Origin: a virus
Reading direction: 5' to 3' (one strand)
IMG/VR virus record: IMGVR_UViG_3300041411_000080
Location: 124,001 to 188,000 of that record
Length of the DNA: 64,000 nucleotides
The translations under genes were made by a program, and so were the position numbers. Below the pieces are notes generated by a model, which saw nothing but the letters and a program-made list of their open reading frames with translations, was not told the origin of the DNA and ran no database searches. Below, in pieces: positions 24,080-32,957 of this stretch (position 1 is its first letter; every line of letters starts with the position of its first letter).

Positions 24080-26845
24080 TTACAGAGGTTTCTCTTCCTC
24101 TTCCTCTTCTTCCGCATTCTCATCAGCTTCCGCTTCACCCATTGGATCTTCTAATCCTGAGGTATCAGCTTCGTCTGGTTCGTCGGCGCTACTTTGGTCA
24201 TCCATTGACTGGTCACCATTGTTACCACCCATGTCGAAGTCCGAGTCTAGTTCGTTTTGAGTTCCCTCATCCAAACCTTGCTCATCGCCTTGGTCGTCGA
24301 ATCCTCCAGAGTCATTACCGAAGTCATCTCCACCTTCATCATCAAAGCCACCGCCGGAATCATCTCCGCCGTAGGTATCATCTGCACCCGAGTTAATCTT
24401 CTCGATCATTTCGCCGTAGATCTCTTTAAGACGATCTTTAAACTTCTTCTTACCAGCAGCGTATTCAAGGAATGCTTGAACCGATGTGGCACGAGAAACG
24501 TTGATGTGATCCAACAGACTAAATGCAGGACGGCTACCGTCCATCTCAGTCAGGATGTTGAGTTCTGGCAGGATGTTGTTAGTCGACATGAACTGTCGAA
24601 TGAACAAAGCTTTGAGGTTAACGAGTACATCGTCAGCCAGACCAGAAATCTCAGTAACGTCATCAGGGAACAGGTCAGGAGTAATGTAAGCTTCCAGACC
24701 TTTATCCAACAGACGCTCATAAGCCTCGATGGATTCCAGTTGACGTTCATGTTGGGTGTTGTCAGGTGCTGGCAGATCCACGCTCAATGCGAGAATGAAT
24801 TCATCAATCACTTGGTCAACAGTCAAGGTCTTCAGTTCAGGAGCTACCAGCATCTGTACGTTAGCTTCAATCTTCTTCTTCAACTCATCACGAATGATAG
24901 AGCTGTTTACACAGAAGACACGAATGAACTTCGACAGCATAGCACAGAGAGCTTTCTGACGTTCTTTAACTACACGCGAACTTACCAAGTCGTTATGTAC
25001 GATCGAGGTTGCAAAGTCAGGCGAAGACATCGGGTCAACTTTCTCTGGTGGGATACCGAAGGAGCTGATGTGATAACGACGCAGACGATCTTGCAGTTCA
25101 GGGTTACCAGCGTTAACGTTGGTGTTGTAGTCGTCGAATGTAACTTTGGTTTGAGCATAAGCCGAATCGTTCGAGTTGATCTCGAAGTCATAGCCCGAAC
25201 GAATCAACGCATCCATCGTCTGTGCAGGATCTGGTGCAGCCAGAGGGAAGCTCCGGTGACCTTGTTCCATAATGACGGACTGGATGTTAGAGATTGTTTG
25301 TTCTGGATCTGGATCGTCCGGGTCAATTTCGACCAGAACTTTCTTACGACCCATTGCGTTACGCATGCCACCAATGGTTTCAGCGAACAGCAGTGTAGTA
25401 CGCATAGTCGACAGCATCTTGGTACGGGCGATGAGAGTCTCACCGATACCGTTAGCGTTGAAGTCGAATGCGATGTAGGTCAGGAGTTCTTCAGGGATAA
25501 AGATCAGCTGTGTAGTCTTAGCCTTCCAGCTACGATACAACATGATCCGTTGGATTTCCTGAGTTACGCCAAACTCTACGTCTTGATCGTACATGCCATT
25601 ACGAAGACGGTTATTCAAGTCGCTCGTAAGAATAGCGTTGAATGCCGTTTGGATATGGTCAACTTCATAAGCAGACTTGTTATCGTTGTCACCCATTGCT
25701 TCACGGGTTAGACGCAAGATCTCAGAGTTACCCAAACCACCAGCACCTTGATTACCTTTCCAACCAGCTTGGAGTTCACCGTAGAAGTCACGGGTAGAAT
25801 CCTTAGACACTGGATAACCGTGATGGTCTACCAGCAGGAAGTAACCAATGTGCTCATGAGGACGACCAGCTACGAATACCGGGATAACCGATTCCGAAGG
25901 CAATGGCAGGATCAACGGGTGACCTACCGATGGACGGTTCATGTACTTAGGTGAAGTCAGTACCTGAGTTTGTTCGCTACCAGCACGAGTGTTCTGATAG
26001 AGGGCTTCAATCTCAGCGTTGTTAAACGAGTGTACTTCAGATTCCAACGATACACGGTTACGGCGCAGCTTAGCGCTAATACCGAGTTCACGTACACGCT
26101 TGGACATCTGTGGAACTTTCAAGACATCGAAGTTATCCGACACCTTAATGTAATCGAACTTACAGAGCGTGCTATCATGCAGGCCTTGTAGTGTGTTCTC
26201 ATCCCCAGTAGCTTGATAGCCTTCAAGAGAGATCTTCTTACCATCGGTACTCTTTCTCGGTGAGCCAAGGAAACCAAGGTTGTCACCAGTCGAGTTAGCG
26301 ATGCGATCACGGATAGCACCAAATGCTTCCATAGACACTTCACGACGACCGTTAACCATCTCGTCGAGTTTGTTCTCTGGTAGGACACAGAGGATCGATG
26401 AACCCTTGTTGAACAGGCAGTCTTCGATAATCAAATCGAGACGGTCGTCAATCTTATAGTCCTTCTTAAAGAAGTTCTCAATAGGCTCCATCAGTAGCTT
26501 ACCAATCTCGCTGTCGAATATAGCGGGATCAACTGAAAACGTAAGGTTAGCTTCCGACATAGACTTCGGATCTAGCGTGGTACCGACTGCAACCGTCTTC
26601 ACTAACTGAAGTTCTGGTAGCAGTTGCATCACAGCATTCGAGTCTGTAATGTCCTGCGAGGTTTGTCGAGAAACCTTATCCATAGTAAAGCGGTTAATAT
26701 CAACTGTTGGCTTAGTAGCCTCTCCTGTGGGAGTGTTGATATCTTTACGTAACAGGTTCAGCAACGCGTTAGTTGGCGTTGCATTATGCCCTAGTCGTAA
26801 AGCCGCAAGTTTTGGATAATAGTTCTCTTTTGACTTTTGAGCCAT
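24080..26845 (-). CDS. Portal protein with long acidic C-terminal tail (921 aa)
   Basis: Likely dodecameric portal at the head vertex through which DNA is packaged; resembles the large portals of phiKZ-like phages (phiKZ gp129 group). The central region has typical portal features: ALTSDLNNRLRNGMYDQD-type helices, a wing/clip-like segment IMLYRSWKAKTTQLIFIPEE with LTYIAFDFNANGIGETLIAR, and SSFGIPPEKVDPMSSPDFATS before the stem helices. Residues ~815-921 are extremely Asp/Glu/Gly-rich and end in EEEEEEKPL, probably disordered. VSMEAF (near residue 185) also fits the head-protease motif. GGGAG precedes the ATG. About 870-920 aa is usual for this group. Confidence 0.75.
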   Translation of the reverse strand: MAQKSKENYYPKLAALRLGHNATPTNALLNLLRKDINTPTGEATKPTVDINRFTMDKVSRQTSQDITDSNAVMQLLPELQLVKTVAVGTTLDPKSMSEANLTFSVDPAIFDSEIGKLLMEPIENFFKKDYKIDDRLDLIIEDCLFNKGSSILCVLPENKLDEMVNGRREVSMEAFGAIRDRIANSTGDNLGFLGSPRKSTDGKKISLEGYQATGDENTLQGLHDSTLCKFDYIKVSDNFDVLKVPQMSKRVRELGISAKLRRNRVSLESEVHSFNNAEIEALYQNTRAGSEQTQVLTSPKYMNRPSVGHPLILPLPSESVIPVFVAGRPHEHIGYFLLVDHHGYPVSKDSTRDFYGELQAGWKGNQGAGGLGNSEILRLTREAMGDNDNKSAYEVDHIQTAFNAILTSDLNNRLRNGMYDQDVEFGVTQEIQRIMLYRSWKAKTTQLIFIPEELLTYIAFDFNANGIGETLIARTKMLSTMRTTLLFAETIGGMRNAMGRKKVLVEIDPDDPDPEQTISNIQSVIMEQGHRSFPLAAPDPAQTMDALIRSGYDFEINSNDSAYAQTKVTFDDYNTNVNAGNPELQDRLRRYHISSFGIPPEKVDPMSSPDFATSIVHNDLVSSRVVKERQKALCAMLSKFIRVFCVNSSIIRDELKKKIEANVQMLVAPELKTLTVDQVIDEFILALSVDLPAPDNTQHERQLESIEAYERLLDKGLEAYITPDLFPDDVTEISGLADDVLVNLKALFIRQFMSTNNILPELNILTEMDGSRPAFSLLDHINVSRATSVQAFLEYAAGKKKFKDRLKEIYGEMIEKINSGADDTYGGDDSGGGFDDEGGDDFGNDSGGFDDQGDEQGLDEGTQNELDSDFDMGGNNGDQSMDDQSSADEPDEADTSGLEDPMGEAEADENAEEEEEEEKPL

Positions 26846-26881
26846 TTGAAAACTCCCAATTAAACAAGTGAGTATCTTACC

Positions 26882-29056
26882 ATGAGTAACGTATACTTTA
26901 ATATCTTTCGTGACGATACTATTAAATTGGTAAGGTCAGTTATTGTTAAGTTCAGTGAAACTGCGACTCAAGTCAATAATGGTCTTTACCAATTAACAGG
27001 TATTGAAGCCGATCCCCTGCGCCCTGAAACATGGAAGTACTACATGCACTTGGCGGGGGAGTACCATTCAACTGATGAAATGATGTACGTTAAGTCTGCT
27101 GACACACTCGAACAAATCGAGTTCACGAAAGCTAACCTAGAATTCCATCGCGCTACAGCTCGTGAGTACTACCCAGGTAGTACACTCTACAAGTCTCTAG
27201 CTCGTCAATATCCAAATCAAGTTGACCTAATTACTGGGATTCTTTATCCCATTGACATTCAAGTCGCAATCGATGCAGCTGATGGGAAGATCTTGTATCA
27301 CGACCCAGCATACGTTGAGCCTCAGGAAGACACGTTTATATTTGAACTACAAGATTGGGTTAACACATTCTATCTACGTTGGTACAACAAACAGTTTAAC
27401 ATCGTAGACGAGTTGTTTCACACAGCTTTCTTAGGTAACCTTTATTCCCGGATGGTACCCGCTATCATGGCAATGCGGTTAGCTAAAGCTAAGACTAATC
27501 AAGCCCATAGCTATCATATCCGTGAGTACTTGGCGTCTCATGAACATCTTGATGATTTCATCCCGTATCTCGATACCTATCAGATGCTGTGGCTTTATCG
27601 TAACATCGACTACTTACAACGTCATGCTGGTAACAAAAATACTTTCCAGCGTTTGGTTAAGAACATCCTGACTCATCGCGGTATTCCTATTCTGGAGTAT
27701 ACGCTTGAACAGAACTCTACCAACATGCTCCGGGATAATCTGGCACACGTTGAAATGGTTAAGCATGACATCAACTTCAATATCGTTCAGGAAGGGCAGG
27801 AGTCTGTGCCTGTATCCACAATCCTGACTCGTGAGCAGTTGTTGGCTCGTGATAACCCGTTGGTTGAATTTGATACAGAACGTGACATCATGCAAGAGAT
27901 GGGTTACTCCGCATCTAGTTCTTTGCCTACACGGGTATACGACTCTGAGGTAATTGACCGTTCGGTGTCTAACGTTCGTAGTCTACAATCGGTACTGTTG
28001 AATGAGTGGCTACAGCTGGCTTCCAGTGATCGCTACAGAGCGTTCGTTCAAATCCCTAACCCTAAGACGGGTGAGATGATGACGATGTCGGTAAAGGATG
28101 CTTACCTCGTTACCATGTACTGCTGGTTGAAGACTCGTGAAGTATTGCCTGAGTTCATTCCAAAGTTTACGGCATATGAAGTACTGTTGCCTAAGTCTCC
28201 TACATTCATGGAACTGCGGTGGATGTCTCCTAAGCGTATTATCCCTGATAAGGTGATTACCGCTATTCAGGATATTACCCCGCCGATGAGTAGCTATATC
28301 TCAACGGAACGTTTCTATTTGGATTGTGCTAAGGCACATGCCAACTACCTGAAACAATGGGAACTCTATTCGTTCCAAGAACACATGGTAGGACGCGGTT
28401 ACTGTGAGCAGATCGTTAAGATGCATTACATGAACCGACAGTGTACTTTGGTAGAGGGGCAGGTAACGTGGGAGGACTACTTTACATCGCAAGGCTTTAA
28501 CATCCTCGATATGTCTAACCCTGAAATGGAACAGCTTTGCCTTGATACCATCAACATCGCTACCGGTGCAAACTTGGTTAAGATCATTACCTTGGGTGAG
28601 ATCCAGCGAGAGCTTCTGCGTCTGATGTCTCGGATGTCTAGTTACATCGCTCAGTACCTGCGTAACGTTGAGTTCACTAAGTTCCACGTGTTGGGTATGG
28701 TGATGCCACGAGTTGGTGATTACTCCGCCCATTCGGAATCTGGTGATCTGGTACCAATCGTTAACGTTAACGTCCGTAACGTAGCTTCCTTGGGTAAGAC
28801 ACTTATCCCAATTAAGGAAGGTTCGATTACCCCATCGATTCTGTGGAGCTATCGTGGGTATGGTCGTTGGTGGATTGACCCATGTGTTAACATCGTTGAG
28901 ACGTCGTTCAAAGAGCATGCATATCCAATGCCTGTCTGCAATATCGGTGTAGGTGGAGTTAGTATCTCTGTACCTTCCAATCCAAACCCAGATGGGGATC
29001 TAGATTTCTATGATCTACCAACTGATCCTAACTGGCCTAAATTCGAGAAGCCATAA
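26882..29056 (+). CDS. Large probable virion structural protein (724 aa)
   Basis: Function unknown. Mainly helical, rich in Tyr/Met/Leu, no signal peptide or membrane helices; the C-terminal 60 residues are Gly/Pro-rich (NIGVGGVSISVPSNPNPDGDLDFYDLP). First of three + genes with overlapping starts and stops, next to the portal gene, so a tail or baseplate component is likely. The ribosome site at ATG 26882 is weak; the 36-bp divergent spacer to the portal gene is very short. Confidence 0.8.
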   Translation: MSNVYFNIFRDDTIKLVRSVIVKFSETATQVNNGLYQLTGIEADPLRPETWKYYMHLAGEYHSTDEMMYVKSADTLEQIEFTKANLEFHRATAREYYPGSTLYKSLARQYPNQVDLITGILYPIDIQVAIDAADGKILYHDPAYVEPQEDTFIFELQDWVNTFYLRWYNKQFNIVDELFHTAFLGNLYSRMVPAIMAMRLAKAKTNQAHSYHIREYLASHEHLDDFIPYLDTYQMLWLYRNIDYLQRHAGNKNTFQRLVKNILTHRGIPILEYTLEQNSTNMLRDNLAHVEMVKHDINFNIVQEGQESVPVSTILTREQLLARDNPLVEFDTERDIMQEMGYSASSSLPTRVYDSEVIDRSVSNVRSLQSVLLNEWLQLASSDRYRAFVQIPNPKTGEMMTMSVKDAYLVTMYCWLKTREVLPEFIPKFTAYEVLLPKSPTFMELRWMSPKRIIPDKVITAIQDITPPMSSYISTERFYLDCAKAHANYLKQWELYSFQEHMVGRGYCEQIVKMHYMNRQCTLVEGQVTWEDYFTSQGFNILDMSNPEMEQLCLDTINIATGANLVKIITLGEIQRELLRLMSRMSSYIAQYLRNVEFTKFHVLGMVMPRVGDYSAHSESGDLVPIVNVNVRNVASLGKTLIPIKEGSITPSILWSYRGYGRWWIDPCVNIVETSFKEHAYPMPVCNIGVGGVSISVPSNPNPDGDLDFYDLPTDPNWPKFEKP

Positions 29057-29925
29057 TGCTAATGACTAGAGACTACTTGAAAGCCGACCCTTGGGACGCT
29101 CTCATTGCGCGTATAAACGACCTCTACCAAATCGAGCTGCAACCTTACACCACTAAGCTGATCGAGCTTCAGTCGCAGGGTGGGACACGTACCCGTGTGG
29201 TTATCGGTCCTAACCAAAGTGCCTCTGAGACAAACACTGCTCCTGCTGTAGAACGTACGGAATATTTCTACGATCGCTTGGATCTGGCAAGTTTCTTTAA
29301 AGGTGGAGTTAAACAAGTAGGTGGCTTTCAGCTGCCTACTGATACCTTCAAGATCTTGGATGCGATTAGTGAATTGAATGACATCACCTTCACACTGAAT
29401 GATTTCATGCATGTTCAGTATGATGCTTACGGTCAGACTTACACGCTCACGGCCAACCCTAAGTCAATGCGTTTTGTAGGTTCGGTTCAGTTCCAATTGG
29501 TTAACACCACCAAGCGACTATTGTCTGATCAAGGTAGCGTACGTGAGTTCCCTGATGCTAACCCATTTCCTTTGGGTGCTTCAGGAGATAAGCTAATCGC
29601 TCAGTACATGACATCAGGTTTTGACTTTACCGATGAACGTGAATTCTTGAAGACGCTAGATAAAGATTCTATTTGGCCTACCGGTAAGAAGCTTGCAGCA
29701 ATTCTACAGGACGTCACCAAACGTCCGTGGGTGTGCTCTGACACAGAAGTCGAGTGGAACATAGCCTACGAGGCTAAGAACGGTGAGGGGCGCTTAGAGG
29801 TGATCTACAACGGCATTGTATTGCCAAGGTTCTCTCCACGTAAAGATATCCGTCGGGTATTGGTATTGCGTACCAGTGAACTGAGTACTAACGTCGATGG
29901 CTATCTGCTGTTGCACTATAACTGA
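29056..29925 (+). CDS. Probable virion structural protein (289 aa)
   Basis: Not recognised. Its start overlaps the preceding stop (TAATG), so it is translationally coupled to the 724-aa gene. Beta-rich, with an Arg/Thr/Val strand region (GTRTRVVIGPNQS) and a long charged C-terminal half. No catalytic motif seen. Confidence 0.8.
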   Translation: MLMTRDYLKADPWDALIARINDLYQIELQPYTTKLIELQSQGGTRTRVVIGPNQSASETNTAPAVERTEYFYDRLDLASFFKGGVKQVGGFQLPTDTFKILDAISELNDITFTLNDFMHVQYDAYGQTYTLTANPKSMRFVGSVQFQLVNTTKRLLSDQGSVREFPDANPFPLGASGDKLIAQYMTSGFDFTDEREFLKTLDKDSIWPTGKKLAAILQDVTKRPWVCSDTEVEWNIAYEAKNGEGRLEVIYNGIVLPRFSPRKDIRRVLVLRTSELSTNVDGYLLLHYN

Positions 29926-29932
29926 GGTCATC

Positions 29933-30367
29933 ATGATTACAACTAACGTTAAGCAATCTCTGTTGAATCAATTCAACCTAGCAAACCGTATCAGTCCACC
30001 TATTCAGATGACTGATGTAAACTTTCTGACACCGGAGATCTGGTTGCAAGGTTTGTGTAACTCACGTGTGGTTATTCAAGCTGCTGCTACGAGTAATGAG
30101 TTTGCTGGCCAAGAGACTCTTTACTTTATCCGTCGTCGGATTGAAGAAGATCTGGTAGATGTAAAGGTTCCGGGTAAACCTTCCGACTATCGTCGTTATT
30201 ACGATGTGTTGAAAGTCCTACGGGAAAAGCTTGGTCTACCGTTACAGGAATCTGAATACCTGGATAAAGCCTTCTCGGCTAACGTGTTCCAGATTGATGT
30301 AACAACTGTGAGTATGGCTTACCTTCCGGGTGGGTCGATCACATTACAATTCGAAGAATCGAATTAA
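29933..30367 (+). CDS. Probable small structural protein (144 aa)
   Basis: Not recognised. ATG 29933 is chosen because GAGG lies 6 nt upstream and it falls 7 nt after the previous stop; a longer frame would overlap that gene. Mixed alpha/beta; ends in a hydrophobic strand (SMAYLPGGSITLQFEESN). Third gene of the + structural trio, followed by a terminator. Confidence 0.78.
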   Translation: MITTNVKQSLLNQFNLANRISPPIQMTDVNFLTPEIWLQGLCNSRVVIQAAATSNEFAGQETLYFIRRRIEEDLVDVKVPGKPSDYRRYYDVLKVLREKLGLPLQESEYLDKAFSANVFQIDVTTVSMAYLPGGSITLQFEESN

Positions 30368-30382
30368 CACAAAAAAAATAAC

Positions 30383-30415
30383 ATATTGCCAGCCCCCGAA
30401 GGAGCTGGCTTTATG
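30383..30415. terminator. Bidirectional terminator
   Basis: Stem GCCAGC (30388-30393) / GCTGGC (30404-30409) with a CCCCGAAGGA loop; A-run before, CTTTATG after, TATG on both strands. It ends the + structural trio and the - unit driven by the promoter at 32425-32458. Confidence 0.8.
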
Positions 30416-30418
30416 TCG

Positions 30419-30769
30419 TCATTCAGTGTGCGCCATCTTTACATCACGGATGTAGGTGTTGAAGCTATTCTTCAAACCCCAACCATAAGACCAGCGCTTG
30501 TTGATGCCGCAGTTGCGACGACTTACCTTCGCTCGGAAATGGTCATGCCATTCTTTGAACGTCAGTTCATCACGCATTGCTTTCTGCATGATACTCCAGC
30601 CACCTTCGTAATGCTGAAGGTCATTCAGAATGTCAGTGGCCTTCTTGAGGATACGCTTGTTACCGTAAGCATTGCGATCCCGGTTGTTACGCAGTACCTG
30701 ACCGTAGTAAGAGGACGGTGTATTAAACCGCCCCAGCTTTGGATTGAACTGGTAGATACGTTTCGTCAT
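30419..30769 (-). CDS. Hypothetical basic protein (116 aa)
   Basis: Not recognised. Rich in Lys, Arg, Asn, Tyr and Trp (RRNCGINKRWSYGWGLKNS), net positive, possibly nucleic-acid binding. Start overlaps the previous stop (TAATG). Last gene of the four-gene unit behind a TATATTAC promoter. Confidence 0.72.
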   Translation of the reverse strand: MTKRIYQFNPKLGRFNTPSSYYGQVLRNNRDRNAYGNKRILKKATDILNDLQHYEGGWSIMQKAMRDELTFKEWHDHFRAKVSRRNCGINKRWSYGWGLKNSFNTYIRDVKMAHTE

Positions 30770-31452
30770 TACAGGTACACCTTGAAGTCATTCGTTTTGA
30801 ACAGAGGACGATTTTGTGTCTCGTCCCAAGTCAGGCTTGCTTTGTTATGGTGCAATACATCCACCACCGGTGCGAACATGTCGGTCTTACTACGAGCGCT
30901 GGAACTCAGCAGCTGATAGAGGGCCTTGTGTTCACGTTGGAACCACTCGGTAGCGTTGCGTTCTGGATCAGTGCTAGGACCACGAGACAACAGATCCTGC
31001 AAGCACATATTGTGCCCTACGACACCGAGGCGGCGAAGCATATCGAGGTCTGCACGCAGAGCGATAAGGTTGTAGTAGACCGCCAGTGAAGGAGAGCTAC
31101 CACCACGGACTTGCTCCAGGCTAAGGCTAGCCAGTTGCGCAGAGTAGTCCACGATTTGCGTGTTTGGTCGAAAGGTACGGGGCTTCTCCCAGTATTGTGG
31201 ATCAACGCCGTAAACGTATGGATTGGCTTCATGGTAGGCTCCATCTGCCCAACGCCACAAAGACATGTCAGCGGTTACGTGGTATTTGATATCGGCTTCC
31301 CCATCCACAGGGAGGTCGGTCAAATCCTTTACGTACACTTCTTCTGGCGAAATCGATTCTTCTACTTCACGGGTCCAATCTGATTCACGACCGAGGAAGG
31401 CCAACAGAGTAGACAGGGGTGCGGAAAGACGAGCTGGCATGCTAAGGTTCAT
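30769..31452 (-). CDS. Hypothetical protein (227 aa)
   Basis: Not recognised. Begins with an amphipathic leader (MNLSMPARLSAPLSTLLAFLG) that is not a clear signal peptide; then an acidic region and a helical second half. AAGGA before ATG 31452. In one unit with the genes on both sides (12-nt and 1-nt junctions). Confidence 0.75.
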   Translation of the reverse strand: MNLSMPARLSAPLSTLLAFLGRESDWTREVEESISPEEVYVKDLTDLPVDGEADIKYHVTADMSLWRWADGAYHEANPYVYGVDPQYWEKPRTFRPNTQIVDYSAQLASLSLEQVRGGSSPSLAVYYNLIALRADLDMLRRLGVVGHNMCLQDLLSRGPSTDPERNATEWFQREHKALYQLLSSSARSKTDMFAPVVDVLHHNKASLTWDETQNRPLFKTNDFKVYL

Positions 31453-31464
31453 TGGTAAATTCCT

Positions 31465-31935
31465 TTAGATAAGTGTGGTGTTATAACGACCGCGTTGGAC
31501 AGGAGTGTAATCAAGGTTATGGATGTTAGTCACGATAGGTTCACCGGACTCTTCATCTTCACCCATGGTTACACGGAAGGTTACGAACTGATCTTCTAAC
31601 GGATTCGAATCAACAGATAGCTTGAATGCAGTACCCAAGCGACCCCATGGACGAATCTTGATTTGCAGGTAGCGATTAGCAAAAGGCATTGCCTCGTACA
31701 ACATGAGGCAAGCCCGAGTTTCATCAACCTGGTTGAGTCGATGGAACGTAGCGAGTTCATTACCGACCAATGCCGAAGCATCAGGTGCATTGAATTCACC
31801 AATCGACTGACCCCGGATCAATCTACGACGAAAGCTACTGTGCTCCATTGCGTCTTCAAAGCCCGCAGGAGTATCTTCAAAGTCGATGGTGATATAGAGC
31901 GTACCATCGGCTAGCCGTTGAATGGGGAGACGCAT
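31465..31935 (-). CDS. Hypothetical protein, possibly structural (156 aa)
   Basis: Not recognised. Beta-rich pattern with LYITIDFEDTPAGFED near the start and RYLQIKIRPWGRLGTAFKL in the middle, like the small beta proteins of phage baseplates. It overlaps neither neighbour (1 nt after the previous gene). AAGGATC before the ATG. Confidence 0.75.
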   Translation of the reverse strand: MRLPIQRLADGTLYITIDFEDTPAGFEDAMEHSSFRRRLIRGQSIGEFNAPDASALVGNELATFHRLNQVDETRACLMLYEAMPFANRYLQIKIRPWGRLGTAFKLSVDSNPLEDQFVTFRVTMGEDEESGEPIVTNIHNLDYTPVQRGRYNTTLI

Positions 31936-31936
31936 C

Positions 31937-32392
31937 TTAGATCCTTACAGACTTGTAGGGGTGCTCACTTTCGAGACGCATCTGCAAACACTTGAACGCG
32001 TCTACAACGTGAGGGTAGTATTGAGAACACATCGAAGAGAAGTGTTCTTCGAGATCTTCGCTTTCACGGAAGTATTCCATGTAGCTTACACCGTATTGCG
32101 GTTTGCAATCTTCACCTTCGATGGTCTTCACACGCAGGAAGTCAGGAGCACGACCTGGAGCGACGATATCGAGTTCTTTGGTGATTAGTGCTTTCAAGCG
32201 ATCGACTGCGCGCATCTCACCAAGGTGCAGGCCGAAGGTAGTGGCCAGGCATGGGTTGATTGCTCCCGAAGGAACTGACTTCAACCACAGTACCAGATTA
32301 CGTGCTTCGGCTTCACGTGGATCAACACGTTTGATTTCGACCGATACGATCGGGGAACGGGAGCAACGACGATTCGATTTAGCAGTAGACAT
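31937..32392 (-). CDS. Hypothetical protein, first gene of a TATATTAC unit (151 aa)
   Basis: Not recognised. Basic N terminus (TAKSNRRCSRSP), helical middle and acidic end. It begins 36 nt after the presumed start G of the promoter at 32425-32458, so it should be the first protein made from that promoter. AGAGGAA ribosome site. Confidence 0.75.
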   Translation of the reverse strand: MSTAKSNRRCSRSPIVSVEIKRVDPREAEARNLVLWLKSVPSGAINPCLATTFGLHLGEMRAVDRLKALITKELDIVAPGRAPDFLRVKTIEGEDCKPQYGVSYMEYFRESEDLEEHFSSMCSQYYPHVVDAFKCLQMRLESEHPYKSVRI

Positions 32393-32424
32393 GGTAAGTT
32401 CCTCTAGATAAGTTGGGTACTACA

Positions 32425-32458
32425 TCACGTTTGTAATATAGCCTTTAAAGGGTTTCTA
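32425..32458 (-). promoter_or_regulatory. Hairpin + TATATTAC-N4-GTGA promoter, copy 1
   Basis: Minus strand: AGAAACCCTTTAAAGGC (small hairpin with a CCTTTAAAGG core), then TATATTAC at 32440-32433, AAAC, and GTGA at 32428-32425. TATATTAC is the known phiKZ early-promoter consensus recognised by the virion RNA polymerase. ATG of the first gene lies 36 nt after the G of GTGA. The hairpin sits right after the stop of the GNAT gene and may terminate its transcript. Confidence 0.75.
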
Positions 32459-32917
32459 TTAAGCCCCGTTGAAAGCGTATTCCAATTTACCACGACGATA
32501 CCGACCTTTGTCAACATCAGATAGCTCAAACCCATAGCGTTTAATGAACGGACGACTATAGAGGTGGAACATTTCTTCAGAGACTGTAACACCCGGCTTA
32601 CGCGATTCGATCAGTTCAAGCATCTTGTCGATCAGACGTATACCCAAACCACCATGCTGATGATCTGGATGCACTCTTACACAACGTAACTTAGATTCAT
32701 CCGCTTCCATCTTACCTAAAGCGATACCAGCAATTCGATCGTTGTCCCGAGCAATCAACAATTTATCTTTACCGGTAATCAAACCGGGAACGACTTTGTT
32801 GACATACCAGTATTCGATGTCAGGGTAGTATTGATTCAGAGATTGGATGAAAGGTAAGACCGAGAAGGCTTCGACAAATGACGTGGTCGATTCAAGCTTT
32901 AGCATATCTGTAACCAT
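32459..32917 (-). CDS. GNAT-family N-acetyltransferase (152 aa)
   Basis: Acetyl-CoA-dependent acetyltransferase. Motif A is clear at residues ~75-102: LRCVRVHPDHQHGGLGIRLI, where Q-x-x-G-x-G binds the CoA pyrophosphate. Before it the strand IAGIALGKM, and after it the motif-B region LYSRPFIKRYGFEL, complete the fold. Length is typical. Substrate unknown; phage or host protein modification, or a small molecule, are possible. It stands alone between the terminator at 32926-32952 and promoter copy 1. Start could also be the next Met (residue 5). Confidence 0.88.
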   Translation of the reverse strand: MVTDMLKLESTTSFVEAFSVLPFIQSLNQYYPDIEYWYVNKVVPGLITGKDKLLIARDNDRIAGIALGKMEADESKLRCVRVHPDHQHGGLGIRLIDKMLELIESRKPGVTVSEEMFHLYSRPFIKRYGFELSDVDKGRYRRGKLEYAFNGA

Positions 32918-32925
32918 CCGGTATA

Positions 32926-32952
32926 AAGCCCTACCCGAAGGTAGGGCGTTTA
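32926..32952. terminator. Terminator after the 701-aa gene
   Basis: Perfect stem GCCCTAC (32929-32935) / GTAGGGC (32941-32947) with CCGAAG loop; minus-strand continuation is TTTATACC, plus-strand GTTTATG. Lies in the 40-bp gap between the Gln-rich gene and the GNAT gene. Confidence 0.75.
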
Positions 32953-32957
32953 TGTTG

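Noticed and set aside
24257-25711. 484-codon plus-strand frame opposite the portal gene
   Set aside because: Antisense shadow; Val/Arg/Cys-rich composition and no ribosome site.
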